Shown one piece after another: positions 16,618 through 24,389 of a DNA stretch of 64,000 bases; the stretch's first letter is position 1; the number at the start of each line of letters is the position of its first letter. Under the pieces are notes generated by a model, which saw only the letters and a list, made by a program, of their open reading frames with translations, had not been told where the DNA came from and made no database searches. The stretch covers positions 372,001-436,000 of the forward strand of contig NZ_JAMBNZ010000001.1 of the NCBI RefSeq assembly GCF_023715365.1, written 5' to 3'. This stretch comes from Georgenia satyanarayanai. Its GTDB lineage: Bacteria > Actinomycetota > Actinomycetes > Actinomycetales > Actinomycetaceae. Position numbers and translations under genes: made by a program.

Positions 16618-17781
16618 GTGAGCTGGCTGGACGATCGATGCGTGGCGGTGATCACCGGCGCCGCCGTCGGGGACGCCCTGGGGGGAGCCACCGAGGGGTG
16701 GACCCCGGAGCAGATCGAGGAGCGCCACGGCGGCCGGGTGCGCGGCATCGTCGGCCCCTGGTACGAGAACTGGCGCACCGCGCGCCCGATCGCGCCCTAC
16801 CACAAGGGTGACGGGCACATCACCGACGACACCCTCATGACGCAGGCGCTGGTGGAGGTCTACGCCAAGCGGCGCGACCACCTCGACGCCTACGCCGTGG
16901 CCGAGGACCTCGTCCCGCTCATGATCGGCGAGCCCCGCTGGATCCCCGAGCTGGAGAGCGAGGCGCTCATCCTCCAGCGCGTCTTCCTCGCGGAGAAGTG
17001 GATCGTCGCCCGCCTCCACTACGGGCACGTGGACCCGCGCGAGGCCGGCGTCGGCAACGTCGTCAACTGCGGCGCGGCCATGTACATGGCGCCCGTGGGG
17101 CTGGCCAACGCCGGCGACCCGCGCGCCGCCTACGCCGAGGCGATCGACGTCGCCGGGGCCCACCAGTCCAGCTACGGGCGTGAGGCGGCCGGAGTCTTCG
17201 CCGCCATGGTCGCCGCCGCCGTCGCCCCCGGTGCGAGCGTCGACGCCGTCACCCGCGCCGCCCTCGACGTCGCCCACGACGGGACCGCCGCCGCCCTGCG
17301 CGCCGTCGTCGACGCCGTCGCCGGCCGCGACGTCCCCACCGACGACGACGGCGAGCGCAAGCTGGCCCGTGTCATCCGGGAGGCCGTGGCACCGTTCGAC
17401 TCCGTGGGCCCGGAGTACCGGCAGATGTCGATGGACGCCCGCCGCCCCTCGCGCACGAAGTCCATCGAGGAGCTGCCCGCGGCGCTGGGCTTCGTCCTCG
17501 GCCACCGCGGTGACTTCCGCGGCGCCGTCCTTGGGGCGGTCAACTACGGCCGTGACGCCGACTCGATCGCCGTCATGGCCGGCGCCGTCTGCGCGGGCCT
17601 CGGCGGGACCGAGGTGGTGCCCACCGAGTGGCTCGACGCGATCGAGACCGCCAGCCGCACCGACGTGCGCGCCACCGGCCGGCTCATGGCCGGCGTGGCC
17701 ACCGACATCCTCCGCGCCGACCGGGAGCGCGCCCGCGCCCGCGCCGCGGCGCTCGAGCAGCTGGAGGGGGCGTCGGCATGA
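16618..17781 (+). CDS. ADP-ribosylglycohydrolase-family hydrolase (first of two)
   Basis: A 387-residue all-helical DraG/ARH-fold protein. The two metal-site motifs are present: an N-terminal 'AAVGDALGGATEG' with 'HITDDTLMTQAL' near residue 68, and a C-terminal 'NYGRDADSIAVMAGAVCAGLGG' near residue 305. Classical members remove ADP-ribose from protein side chains with two Mg ions; many operon-encoded relatives act on small ribosylated or glycosylated molecules instead. The length exceeds DraG (about 295), with an extra helical region around 'PEYRQMSMDARRPSRTKSIEE'. The GTG at 16618 has AGGAG upstream. Its stop overlaps the next gene (ATGA). Sitting in a sugar-import operon, it more likely cleaves an imported glycoside than modified protein (inference). 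Confidence 0.85.
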   Translation: MSWLDDRCVAVITGAAVGDALGGATEGWTPEQIEERHGGRVRGIVGPWYENWRTARPIAPYHKGDGHITDDTLMTQALVEVYAKRRDHLDAYAVAEDLVPLMIGEPRWIPELESEALILQRVFLAEKWIVARLHYGHVDPREAGVGNVVNCGAAMYMAPVGLANAGDPRAAYAEAIDVAGAHQSSYGREAAGVFAAMVAAAVAPGASVDAVTRAALDVAHDGTAAALRAVVDAVAGRDVPTDDDGERKLARVIREAVAPFDSVGPEYRQMSMDARRPSRTKSIEELPAALGFVLGHRGDFRGAVLGAVNYGRDADSIAVMAGAVCAGLGGTEVVPTEWLDAIETASRTDVRATGRLMAGVATDILRADRERARARAAALEQLEGASA

Positions 17782-19160
17782 GGCTGACCTGGGCCCAGCC
17801 CGAGGATCTCCTCGCGCACGAGCTCGTCCAGTCCGCAGCCGAGGGGCGGGACGTCACCGCTGTCCGCGAGCGCTGGGTGGCCGCCGGCGGGGACCCGGTC
17901 CCGGCCGTGAGCGGCGCCGGCCCGGTCCCCGCTCCCCCGGCCCTGCGCGCCCTGGCCCGCGAGCTGCTCGACGAGCTCGCCGCCACCCCGGCCCCGCCGT
18001 CGCCGGCCGAGCCGGACGAGTGGGAAGAGATCGCCGCCCTGCTGGCCCCGGCCCCGCAGCTCGTCGGCCGCCCCGACGACGCGGCCTACCGCGAGCGCCT
18101 CGTCGGCGCGTGGACCGGCCGCGCCGCCGGGTGCCTGCTCGGCAAGCCGGTGGAGAAGATCCCGCGGCAGGGCATCGAGGAGATCCTCCGGGCCACCGGA
18201 CGCTGGCCGCTGGACCGCTGGTTCACCGCCGTCGGCCTGCCCGGCGACGTCGCGGCCCGCTGGCCGTGGAACCGCCGCTCGGCGCCGACCTCGCTGGAGG
18301 AGAACATCTCCGGCATGCCCGAGGACGACGACCTCAACTACCCGATCCTCGCCCTCGCCCTCCTCGAGCAGCACGGCCACGGCTTCACGACCGAGGACGT
18401 CGCCCAGCTGTGGCTCGACAACCTCCCCGCAGGGCGGGTCTTCACCGCCGAGCGCGCCGCCTACCGCAACATCCTCGACGCGCGCCCGGTCCCGGAGACG
18501 GCCACCCACCACAACCCCTTCCGGGAGTGGATCGGGGCGCTCATCCGCACCGACCTCCTCGGCTGGGTGCTGCCCGGTGACGTCCGCGCCGCCGCCCGCC
18601 TCGCCTGGGCCGACGCGCGCCTGAGCCACACCCGCAACGGCGTCTACGGCGCGATGTGGGCCGCGGCCCTCGGCGCGGCGACGATGGTGTGCGACAGCGT
18701 CGAGGACGTCCTCGACGCTGCCGACGCCGCCGTCCCGCCCGCCAGCCGGCTCGCCGCCGCGATACGCCTGGGCCGTGAGGCGGGGGCTGCCTGCGACGGC
18801 ACCGAGCCCGCCGTCCGGGACGGCCTGGACCGGCTCCACGCCGCATACGGAAACCTGCACTGGGTCCACACGCTGGGCAACGCCGCGACGATCGCCTTCG
18901 CGCTCACCGCCGGGCGTGAGGACTTCGGGGCCAGCGTGTCGATCGCCGTCATGGCCGGCTGGGACACCGACTCCGCGGCGGCCACGGTCGGCGCGGTGGT
19001 CGGCGGCCTCCGCGGCGCCGACGGGATCGGCGAGCAGTGGACCGCGCCCCTCCAGGGACGGATCGCCACCTCGCTGCCCGGCGGGGAGCAGCGCATCACC
19101 GACCTCGCCGAGCGCACCCTCGCGCTGGCCGTCCCGCTCCCCGCGGCGGTGACCCCGTGA
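17778..19160 (+). CDS. ADP-ribosylglycohydrolase-family hydrolase (second of two)
   Basis: A 460-residue paralogue that starts inside the stop codon of the first (ATGA). The first 100 residues are an extra region (MRLTWAQPEDLLAHELVQSA, an alanine/proline-rich linker). The hydrolase core starts at 'RERLVGAWTGRAAGCLLGKPVE'; the metal motifs are 'EDDDLNYPILALALLE' near residue 181 and 'VMAGWDTDSAAATVGAVVGGL' near residue 393. The EDDDLNY form of the first motif differs from the TDDT of its partner, so substrate or geometry may differ. Side-by-side pairs suggest two successive hydrolyses or a heteromer. It overlaps the ribokinase start (GTGA). Confidence 0.85.
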   Translation: MRLTWAQPEDLLAHELVQSAAEGRDVTAVRERWVAAGGDPVPAVSGAGPVPAPPALRALARELLDELAATPAPPSPAEPDEWEEIAALLAPAPQLVGRPDDAAYRERLVGAWTGRAAGCLLGKPVEKIPRQGIEEILRATGRWPLDRWFTAVGLPGDVAARWPWNRRSAPTSLEENISGMPEDDDLNYPILALALLEQHGHGFTTEDVAQLWLDNLPAGRVFTAERAAYRNILDARPVPETATHHNPFREWIGALIRTDLLGWVLPGDVRAAARLAWADARLSHTRNGVYGAMWAAALGAATMVCDSVEDVLDAADAAVPPASRLAAAIRLGREAGAACDGTEPAVRDGLDRLHAAYGNLHWVHTLGNAATIAFALTAGREDFGASVSIAVMAGWDTDSAAATVGAVVGGLRGADGIGEQWTAPLQGRIATSLPGGEQRITDLAERTLALAVPLPAAVTP

Positions 19161-20116
19161 GCGCAAGGCACGTCGCGGCCGGCGGCGCCGCGGCGGTGGC
19201 GACGCCGGTCGGTGCCGGGCGCGTCGTCGTCGTCGGCTCCGCGAACGTCGACCTCGTCGTCCCGGTGCCGCGCCACCCGGCCGGCGGCGAGACCGTGCTC
19301 GGCGGCACGCTCGAGCGCCACCCCGGCGGAAAGGGCGCCAACCAGGCCGTCGCCGCCGCGCGGGCGGGCGGCGCGGACACGAGCTTCGTCGGTGCCCTGG
19401 GCAGCGACGAGTCCGGCGAGCTGCTCCACGCCTCCCTCGCCGGCGCCGGGGTACGCACCGACCTCATCGCGCGCGTCGCCGAGCCCACCGGCACCGCGCT
19501 CATCTCGGTGGACCCGGGCGGTGAGAACACGATCATCGTCGCGCCCGGCGCCAACTCCCACGTCACGGTGGGCACCGAGCAGGCAGCCCGGATCGCGGAG
19601 GCGGACGTCGTCCTCGCCCAGCTCGAGATCCCGCTCGAGGCGATCCTCGCGGCCTCGGCCGCCCGCCGGGAGGGCACGCTCCTCGTCCTCAACGCCGCCC
19701 CCTCCAGGGAGCTGCCGGAGGAGGTGTGGACCGCCGTCGACGTCCTCGTCGTCAACGAGCACGAGGCGGCCGACCTCGCCGGCCGCGGTGACGGTGCCGA
19801 GCCGGCGGACCTGGCGCACGCGCTGCTCGCCCGGGTGCCCGCCGTCGTCGTCACCCTCGGGGGTGCCGGGAGCCTGGTCGCCGAGCGCGACGGGGAACCC
19901 GTCCACGTCCCCGCGTTCCCGGTGGAGCCCGTCGACACGACGGGCGCCGGGGACACCTTCTGCGGCGTTCTCGCCGCAGCCCTCGCCGGTGGTGCCACCC
20001 TCGCCGACGCTGCCCGCCTCGCGGCCGCGGCCGGCGCCCTGGCCACCACCGCCCCCGGCGCGCAGGAGTCCGTCCCCACCGCGACCGCCGTCGCGGACCT
20101 CGCGCGCCACCGCTGA
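19157..20116 (+). CDS. rbsK: Ribokinase (PfkB family)
   Basis: A 319-residue PfkB-family sugar kinase. Signatures: 'VVGSANVDLVVPVPRHPAGGETVLGG' at the substrate face, 'HPGGKGANQAVAAARAG' (PfkB motif 1), and 'VDTTGAGDTFCGVLAAAL' with the catalytic Asp (motif 2). The NVDL/GGKGANQA pattern fits ribokinase rather than fructokinase. It would phosphorylate the free ribose (or a similar sugar) released by the two hydrolases encoded just upstream. The GTG at 19157 overlaps the preceding stop, so the three are translationally coupled. No ribosome site of its own is evident. Confidence 0.85.
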   Translation: MSARHVAAGGAAAVATPVGAGRVVVVGSANVDLVVPVPRHPAGGETVLGGTLERHPGGKGANQAVAAARAGGADTSFVGALGSDESGELLHASLAGAGVRTDLIARVAEPTGTALISVDPGGENTIIVAPGANSHVTVGTEQAARIAEADVVLAQLEIPLEAILAASAARREGTLLVLNAAPSRELPEEVWTAVDVLVVNEHEAADLAGRGDGAEPADLAHALLARVPAVVVTLGGAGSLVAERDGEPVHVPAFPVEPVDTTGAGDTFCGVLAAALAGGATLADAARLAAAAGALATTAPGAQESVPTATAVADLARHR

Positions 20117-20130
20117 GCAAGAAAGGCGTC

Positions 20131-22167
20131 ATGTACACGTTCGACCCCCTCGTCCCGCGACTCATCGACCTCCCCACCGAGGTGCCCCTCGACGGCCTCA
20201 CCACCGAGCAGTCCACGGCGCTGGACGAGGCGAAGATCTTCGTCGGGCCGGCTGACCCGGCCGACCGGCCGGCGTGGCGCGAGGCCCTGCACCACTGGCG
20301 CGAGGCCGCCCGCGCGCGACACGGCTACCGCGGCGCCGCCTACGAACGGCCGGGGGCGGCGTGGGCCGCGCGGTGCCACACCGTCGCCCAGGTGTGGCTG
20401 TGGGACGAGCTGCTCTACTCCTTCGAGGAGCACCGCTTCACCCCCGAGCGCTTCCTCGCCGACGCCCGCGAGCGCTTCGGCGGGCTCGACGCCGTCGTCC
20501 TGTGGCACGCCTACCCGGTCATCGGCATCGACGACCGCAACCAGTGGGACTACTACCGCGACGTGCCCGGCATCGTCGAGCTCGTCCGCGAGCTGCACGA
20601 CGCGGGCCTGCACGTCTTCGTCGACTACAACCCGTGGGACACCGGCACCCGCCGCGGCGCCGACGACGTCACCGAGCTGGCCGACGTCGTCTCCTGGCTC
20701 GGCGCCGACGGCGTCTTCCTCGACACGCTGAAGAAGGCCGAGCCCGAGCTCGTCGCGCGCCTCGAGGAGGCCCGCCCGGGGATCGTCCTCGAGGGCGAGT
20801 CCAAGCTTGCCGTCGAGCGCATCGAGGACCACTCCTCCTCGTGGGCGCAGTTCTTCGCCGACTCCCCCGTGCCGGGCGTGCTGCGCGCGCACTGGTACGA
20901 GCGGCGCCACATGCAGCACCACGTGCGCCGCTGGCACCGCGACCACTCCGAGGAGCTGCAGTCCGCCTGGCTCAACGGCGTGGGCGTCATGGTGTGGGAG
21001 GTCGTCTTCGGCGTGTGGGTCGGCTGGACCCCGCGTGACGCCGCGACCGTGGCCCGGATGGTCGCCGTCCAGCGCGCCGCCGGCGACCTCCTTCTCGAGG
21101 GCGAGTGGACGCCGCTCACCGAGCTCGCGCCGGAGGCCGACGCCGCGGGCGTCCACGCCTCCCGCTGGGAGCTGGACGGCCTCACCCTGTGGACCCTCGT
21201 CAACCGCGGCTCGGAGGACTGGACCGGTCCCGTCCTTCCCGACGGCGCCGTCACCGGCGGCCGGCTCCTCGCCCTCACCGACGACGACGGCGCGGGCCCG
21301 GTCACCGTGCCGGGCCGCGGGATCGCCGCGCTGCTCCACGTCGCCGACGGCGTCGCCGCGCCCGAGTGGCTCCCCGGCCTCCAGGAGGAGCTCGCCCGCC
21401 GCCCCCACGTGCCGGACGCCCGCTTCCCGCACCGCCTCGCCCGCCGTGTCACCACCACCCCGGCGGGCCCCACCCCCCTCCCCGCCGACAGCGGAGTTGT
21501 CTCCGACGCTGCCCAGCCCCCCGCCGTCGTCGTCCCGGCGGGCGAGCACGTCCTCACCGTGCGCCACCGCGCGCGGGAGACCGGCATGTACCAGGGCGCG
21601 CCCTACGTCGACGAGTGGAAGCCGCTGCCCCCGCGCCTGCACGACGCGCGCACCCTCCAGCGCGAGCTCACCCTGCGGGCGCCGGTCGCCGTCGCCGTCC
21701 ACGAGGTGACGAACGAGGAGTTCGCCGTCTTCCTCGACGCGACCGGCTACCGGCCAGCCGTCGAGCACCGCTTCCTCGTCCACTGGCTCGAGGGCCGCCC
21801 CGCCCCGGGCACCGAGGACGAGCCGGTGACCTTCGTCGACCTCGACGACGCCCGCGCCTACTGCGCCTGGCGCGGCGGCCGGCTGCCCACCGAGGACGAG
21901 TGGCAGCTGGCAGGCGAGACCGGTGAGCTGCACCGCGGCACCCCGGCGGTGTGGAGCTGGACCGAGAGCGAGCACAGCGACGGCCGCACCCGCTTCGTCA
22001 TGCTCAAGGGCGGCAGCGACTACCGCGCCGAGGGCTCGGACTGGTACGTCGAGGGCGGCGTCCACGCCCCCGACCACTCCCTCAAGTACCTCCTGCCGGG
22101 GCTCGGCACGGCTCGCTCGGCGACCATCGGCTTCCGCTGCGCCTGGGACGGGGAGGTGACCCGATGA
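20131..22167 (+). CDS. Glycosidase-like barrel fused to a SUMF1/FGE-like domain
   Basis: A 678-residue cytoplasmic protein without a signal peptide. Residues about 1-460 look like a (beta/alpha)8 glycoside-hydrolase-type barrel: 'GLDAVVLWHAYPVIGIDDRN', 'GLHVFVDYNPWDTG', 'GADGVFLDTLKK' and 'GIVLEGESKL' sit at successive strand ends and offer Asp/Glu candidates; a beta-sandwich follows. Residues about 500-678 are a SUMF1/FGE-sulfatase-type domain ('VHEVTNEEFAVFLDATGY', 'ARAYCAWRGGRLPTEDEWQLA', 'TIGFRCAWDG'). The Cys pair that performs formylglycine formation is absent: the region reads 'LKGGSDYRAEGSDWY'. So sulfatase activation is unlikely; this domain may bind substrate. It starts 14 bases after rbsK and overlaps the CoA-transferase start. 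Confidence 0.7.
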   Translation: MYTFDPLVPRLIDLPTEVPLDGLTTEQSTALDEAKIFVGPADPADRPAWREALHHWREAARARHGYRGAAYERPGAAWAARCHTVAQVWLWDELLYSFEEHRFTPERFLADARERFGGLDAVVLWHAYPVIGIDDRNQWDYYRDVPGIVELVRELHDAGLHVFVDYNPWDTGTRRGADDVTELADVVSWLGADGVFLDTLKKAEPELVARLEEARPGIVLEGESKLAVERIEDHSSSWAQFFADSPVPGVLRAHWYERRHMQHHVRRWHRDHSEELQSAWLNGVGVMVWEVVFGVWVGWTPRDAATVARMVAVQRAAGDLLLEGEWTPLTELAPEADAAGVHASRWELDGLTLWTLVNRGSEDWTGPVLPDGAVTGGRLLALTDDDGAGPVTVPGRGIAALLHVADGVAAPEWLPGLQEELARRPHVPDARFPHRLARRVTTTPAGPTPLPADSGVVSDAAQPPAVVVPAGEHVLTVRHRARETGMYQGAPYVDEWKPLPPRLHDARTLQRELTLRAPVAVAVHEVTNEEFAVFLDATGYRPAVEHRFLVHWLEGRPAPGTEDEPVTFVDLDDARAYCAWRGGRLPTEDEWQLAGETGELHRGTPAVWSWTESEHSDGRTRFVMLKGGSDYRAEGSDWYVEGGVHAPDHSLKYLLPGLGTARSATIGFRCAWDGEVTR

Positions 22168-23372
22168 GCGTCTCCCGTGACGCCTCGGCCGGGGCCCTCG
22201 CCGGCCTGCGCGTCGTCGACGCCTCCACCCTCTTCGCCGGCCCGATGGCGGCGATGCACCTGGGTGACATGGGCGCCGACGTCGTCAAGGTCGAGCACCC
22301 CGACAGGCCCGACCCCTCCCGCAACCACGGCGCCGCCAAGGACGGGGTCAACCTGTGGTGGAAGACGCTGGGGCGCAACAAGCGCACCGTGACCGCCAAC
22401 CTCGGCAGCTCCGGCGGGCGGGAGGTGTTCCTCGCGCTGGCCGAGCGGGCCGACGTCGTCATCGAGAACTTCCGCCCCGGCACCCTGGAGCGGTGGGGCC
22501 TGGGCTACGAGGAGCTGTCTGCGCGCAACCCGCGGCTCGTCCTCGCCAGGGTGAGCGGCTTCGGGCAGGTGGGCCCCTACCGGACGCGTCCCGGCTTCGG
22601 GACGCTCGCCGAGGCGATGAGCGGCTTCGCGGCGATGACCGGGGAGCCGGACGGCCCGCCCACGCTACCGCCCTTCGGTCTGGCCGACGGCGTCGCGTCG
22701 CTCGCCACGGCCTTTGCCGTCATGGTGGCGCTGCAGTCGCGGGAGCGGACGGGGCACGGGCAGGTGGTCGACATGGCCATCATCGAGCCGATCCTCGCGA
22801 TGCTCGGCCCGCAGATCACCCGCTGGGACCAGCTGCGCACCGTGCAGCCGCGCACCGGCAACCGCTCGGCGAACAACGCCCCGCGCAACACCTACCGCAC
22901 ACGCGACGGGCAGTGGGTGGCGGTCTCGACGTCGGCGCAGTCGATCGCCGAGCGCGTCATGCGGTTGGTCGGGCGGCCCGAGCTCATCGAGGAGCCGTGG
23001 TTCGCCCGCGGTGCGGACCGGGCGGCGCACGCCGACGTCCTCGACGACGCCGTCGGCAGCTGGATCGCCGAGCGCACGCGCGACGAGGTGGTGGCCGCCT
23101 TCGAGGAGGCGCAGGCCGCCGTCGCCCCGATCTACGACGCGCAGGACATCGTCGCCGACCCGCAGTTCCAGGCCCTCGGGACCCTCCACGAGATCGAGGA
23201 CCCCGAGCTGGGCCCGATGCTCATGCAGGGACCGCTGTTCCGGCTCTCCGGCGCCGACGGCGTCATCCAGTTCACCGGCCGCGAGCACGGGGCGGACACC
23301 GACGCCGTGCTCGAGGAGCTCGACTTCCCCGCCGAGCGGGTGGCCGAGCTGCGCCAGGAGGGGGCGGTATGA
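22164..23372 (+). CDS. CaiB/BaiF-type (class III) CoA-transferase
   Basis: A 402-residue family III CoA-transferase. It starts 'LAGLRVVDASTLFAGPMAAMHLGDMGADVVKVEHPDRPD', then 'WWKTLGRNKRTVTANL' and 'VVIENFRPGTLERWGLGYEEL', the standard CoA-contacting segments. These enzymes move CoA between carboxylic acids. In formyl-CoA transferase the nucleophilic Asp sits in a 'YDxxxQAxxG' context; here the aligned stretch is 'GFGTLAEAMSGFAAMTG', with Gly at that position, so the chemistry may differ. ATGA overlap with the preceding gene and with the lyase after it. It probably activates an organic acid for the lyase encoded next (inference). Confidence 0.85.
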   Translation: MSVSRDASAGALAGLRVVDASTLFAGPMAAMHLGDMGADVVKVEHPDRPDPSRNHGAAKDGVNLWWKTLGRNKRTVTANLGSSGGREVFLALAERADVVIENFRPGTLERWGLGYEELSARNPRLVLARVSGFGQVGPYRTRPGFGTLAEAMSGFAAMTGEPDGPPTLPPFGLADGVASLATAFAVMVALQSRERTGHGQVVDMAIIEPILAMLGPQITRWDQLRTVQPRTGNRSANNAPRNTYRTRDGQWVAVSTSAQSIAERVMRLVGRPELIEEPWFARGADRAAHADVLDDAVGSWIAERTRDEVVAAFEEAQAAVAPIYDAQDIVADPQFQALGTLHEIEDPELGPMLMQGPLFRLSGADGVIQFTGREHGADTDAVLEELDFPAERVAELRQEGAV

Positions 23373-24208
23373 GCCTCCCGCCGCCGCTCACGCTGCTCTA
23401 CGTGCCGGGCGACCGGCCGGACCGGGTGGCGAAGGCGCTGGCGTCCGCGGCCGACGCCGTCATCGTCGACCTCGAGGACGCCGTCGCGCCGAGTGCCAAG
23501 GACGCGGCGCGGTCCGCCGTGGCGGAGCTGCTCGCTTCGGTGCCGTCCGGTCGCGCCGTGCAGGTGCGCGTCAACGCGGCCACCATGCCGTGGCACGCCG
23601 ACGACGTCGCCGCCGTGGCCGCGCTGCCGGCTCACGTGGGGCTGCGGCTGCCCAAGGCCGAGCACCCGGCCGCGGTGGACGCGCTCGTCTCGCGGGTGCG
23701 AGGACGCGAGGTGCACCTGCTCGTCGAGTCCGCGCTCGGGGTGGAGCGTGCCTTCGCGCTCGCCTCGGTCCCCGGGGTGTCCTCGATCGGGCTCGGGGAG
23801 GCGGACCTGCGCTCCGAGCTGCGCGTGGACGACGACGCCGGGCTCACCTGGGTCCGCAGCCGCGTGGTCGTCGCCGCGCGGGCAGCCGGGCTGCCTTCCC
23901 CCGTCATGTCCGTCTACCCGCACGTGAAGGACCTGGCCGGGCTCGCCGAGTCCTGCCGGGCCGGGCGGCGGCTCGGCTTCAGCGGCCGTACCGCCATCCA
24001 CCCGGCCCAGCTCGACACGATCCGCGCGGCCTTCCTGCCGACCCGCGAGGAGGTCGAAAGGGCACGGGAGGTCGTCACGCGCGTGGAGGATGCCGTCGCC
24101 GCGGGCACCGGTGCCCTCGTGCTCCCGGACGGGAGCTTTCTCGACGTCGCCATGGTCGAGCGCGCCCGCGCCACCCTCGCCCTCGCCGAGCACCACGGCG
24201 CCACCTGA
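23369..24208 (+). CDS. HpcH/HpaI aldolase / CitE-like acyl-CoA lyase
   Basis: A 279-residue TIM-barrel lyase of the CitE/malyl-CoA/citramalyl-CoA lyase type. Motifs: 'LYVPGDRPDRVAKALASAADAVIVDLEDAV', 'QVRVNA', 'LRLPKAEHP', the Mg-ligand region 'VESALGVERAFALASVPGV' and 'GLGEADLRSEL', and the C-terminal 'GRTAIHPAQLDTIRAAFLPT'. Family members split a beta-hydroxyacyl-CoA into acetyl- or propionyl-CoA and a 2-oxo acid. It is the last gene of the operon, coupled by ATGA to the CoA-transferase, a pairing known from itaconate/citramalate and related degradation. No hydratase gene is present. A repeat arm and a 181-base gap follow. Confidence 0.85.
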   Translation: MSLPPPLTLLYVPGDRPDRVAKALASAADAVIVDLEDAVAPSAKDAARSAVAELLASVPSGRAVQVRVNAATMPWHADDVAAVAALPAHVGLRLPKAEHPAAVDALVSRVRGREVHLLVESALGVERAFALASVPGVSSIGLGEADLRSELRVDDDAGLTWVRSRVVVAARAAGLPSPVMSVYPHVKDLAGLAESCRAGRRLGFSGRTAIHPAQLDTIRAAFLPTREEVERAREVVTRVEDAVAAGTGALVLPDGSFLDVAMVERARATLALAEHHGAT

Positions 24209-24276
24209 CCCGCCCCACCACCCCCCGGGGCACGCCCTCCCGCCACAGCCCTCTCACCGCCGAGAGCCCTCCCCTC

Positions 24277-24296
24277 GCCGACAGCCGGATTCCTCC
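24277..24296. repeat. Single arm of the dispersed repeat (GACAGCCGGATTCCTCC type)
   Basis: GCCGACAGCCGGATTCCTCC lies in the gap between the lyase and the esterase, with a shorter GCCGAGAGCCC fragment 20 bases before it. No opposite arm is present. Confidence 0.6.
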
Positions 24297-24389
24297 CCAC
24301 CCCTCCCGCCGCAGCACCGCCGCCCGGCCCACAGACCACTCGCCCTCATCCCGAGCGCGAGCCCCCACCGGCTCACCAAGGAGAACCCC

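Noticed and set aside
19096-22077. A 993-codon minus-strand frame opposite rbsK and the barrel/SUMF1-like gene
   Set aside because: Antisense shadow: low complexity (Val/Gly/Asp/Glu/Arg), no motif, and fully covered by two well-supported genes.
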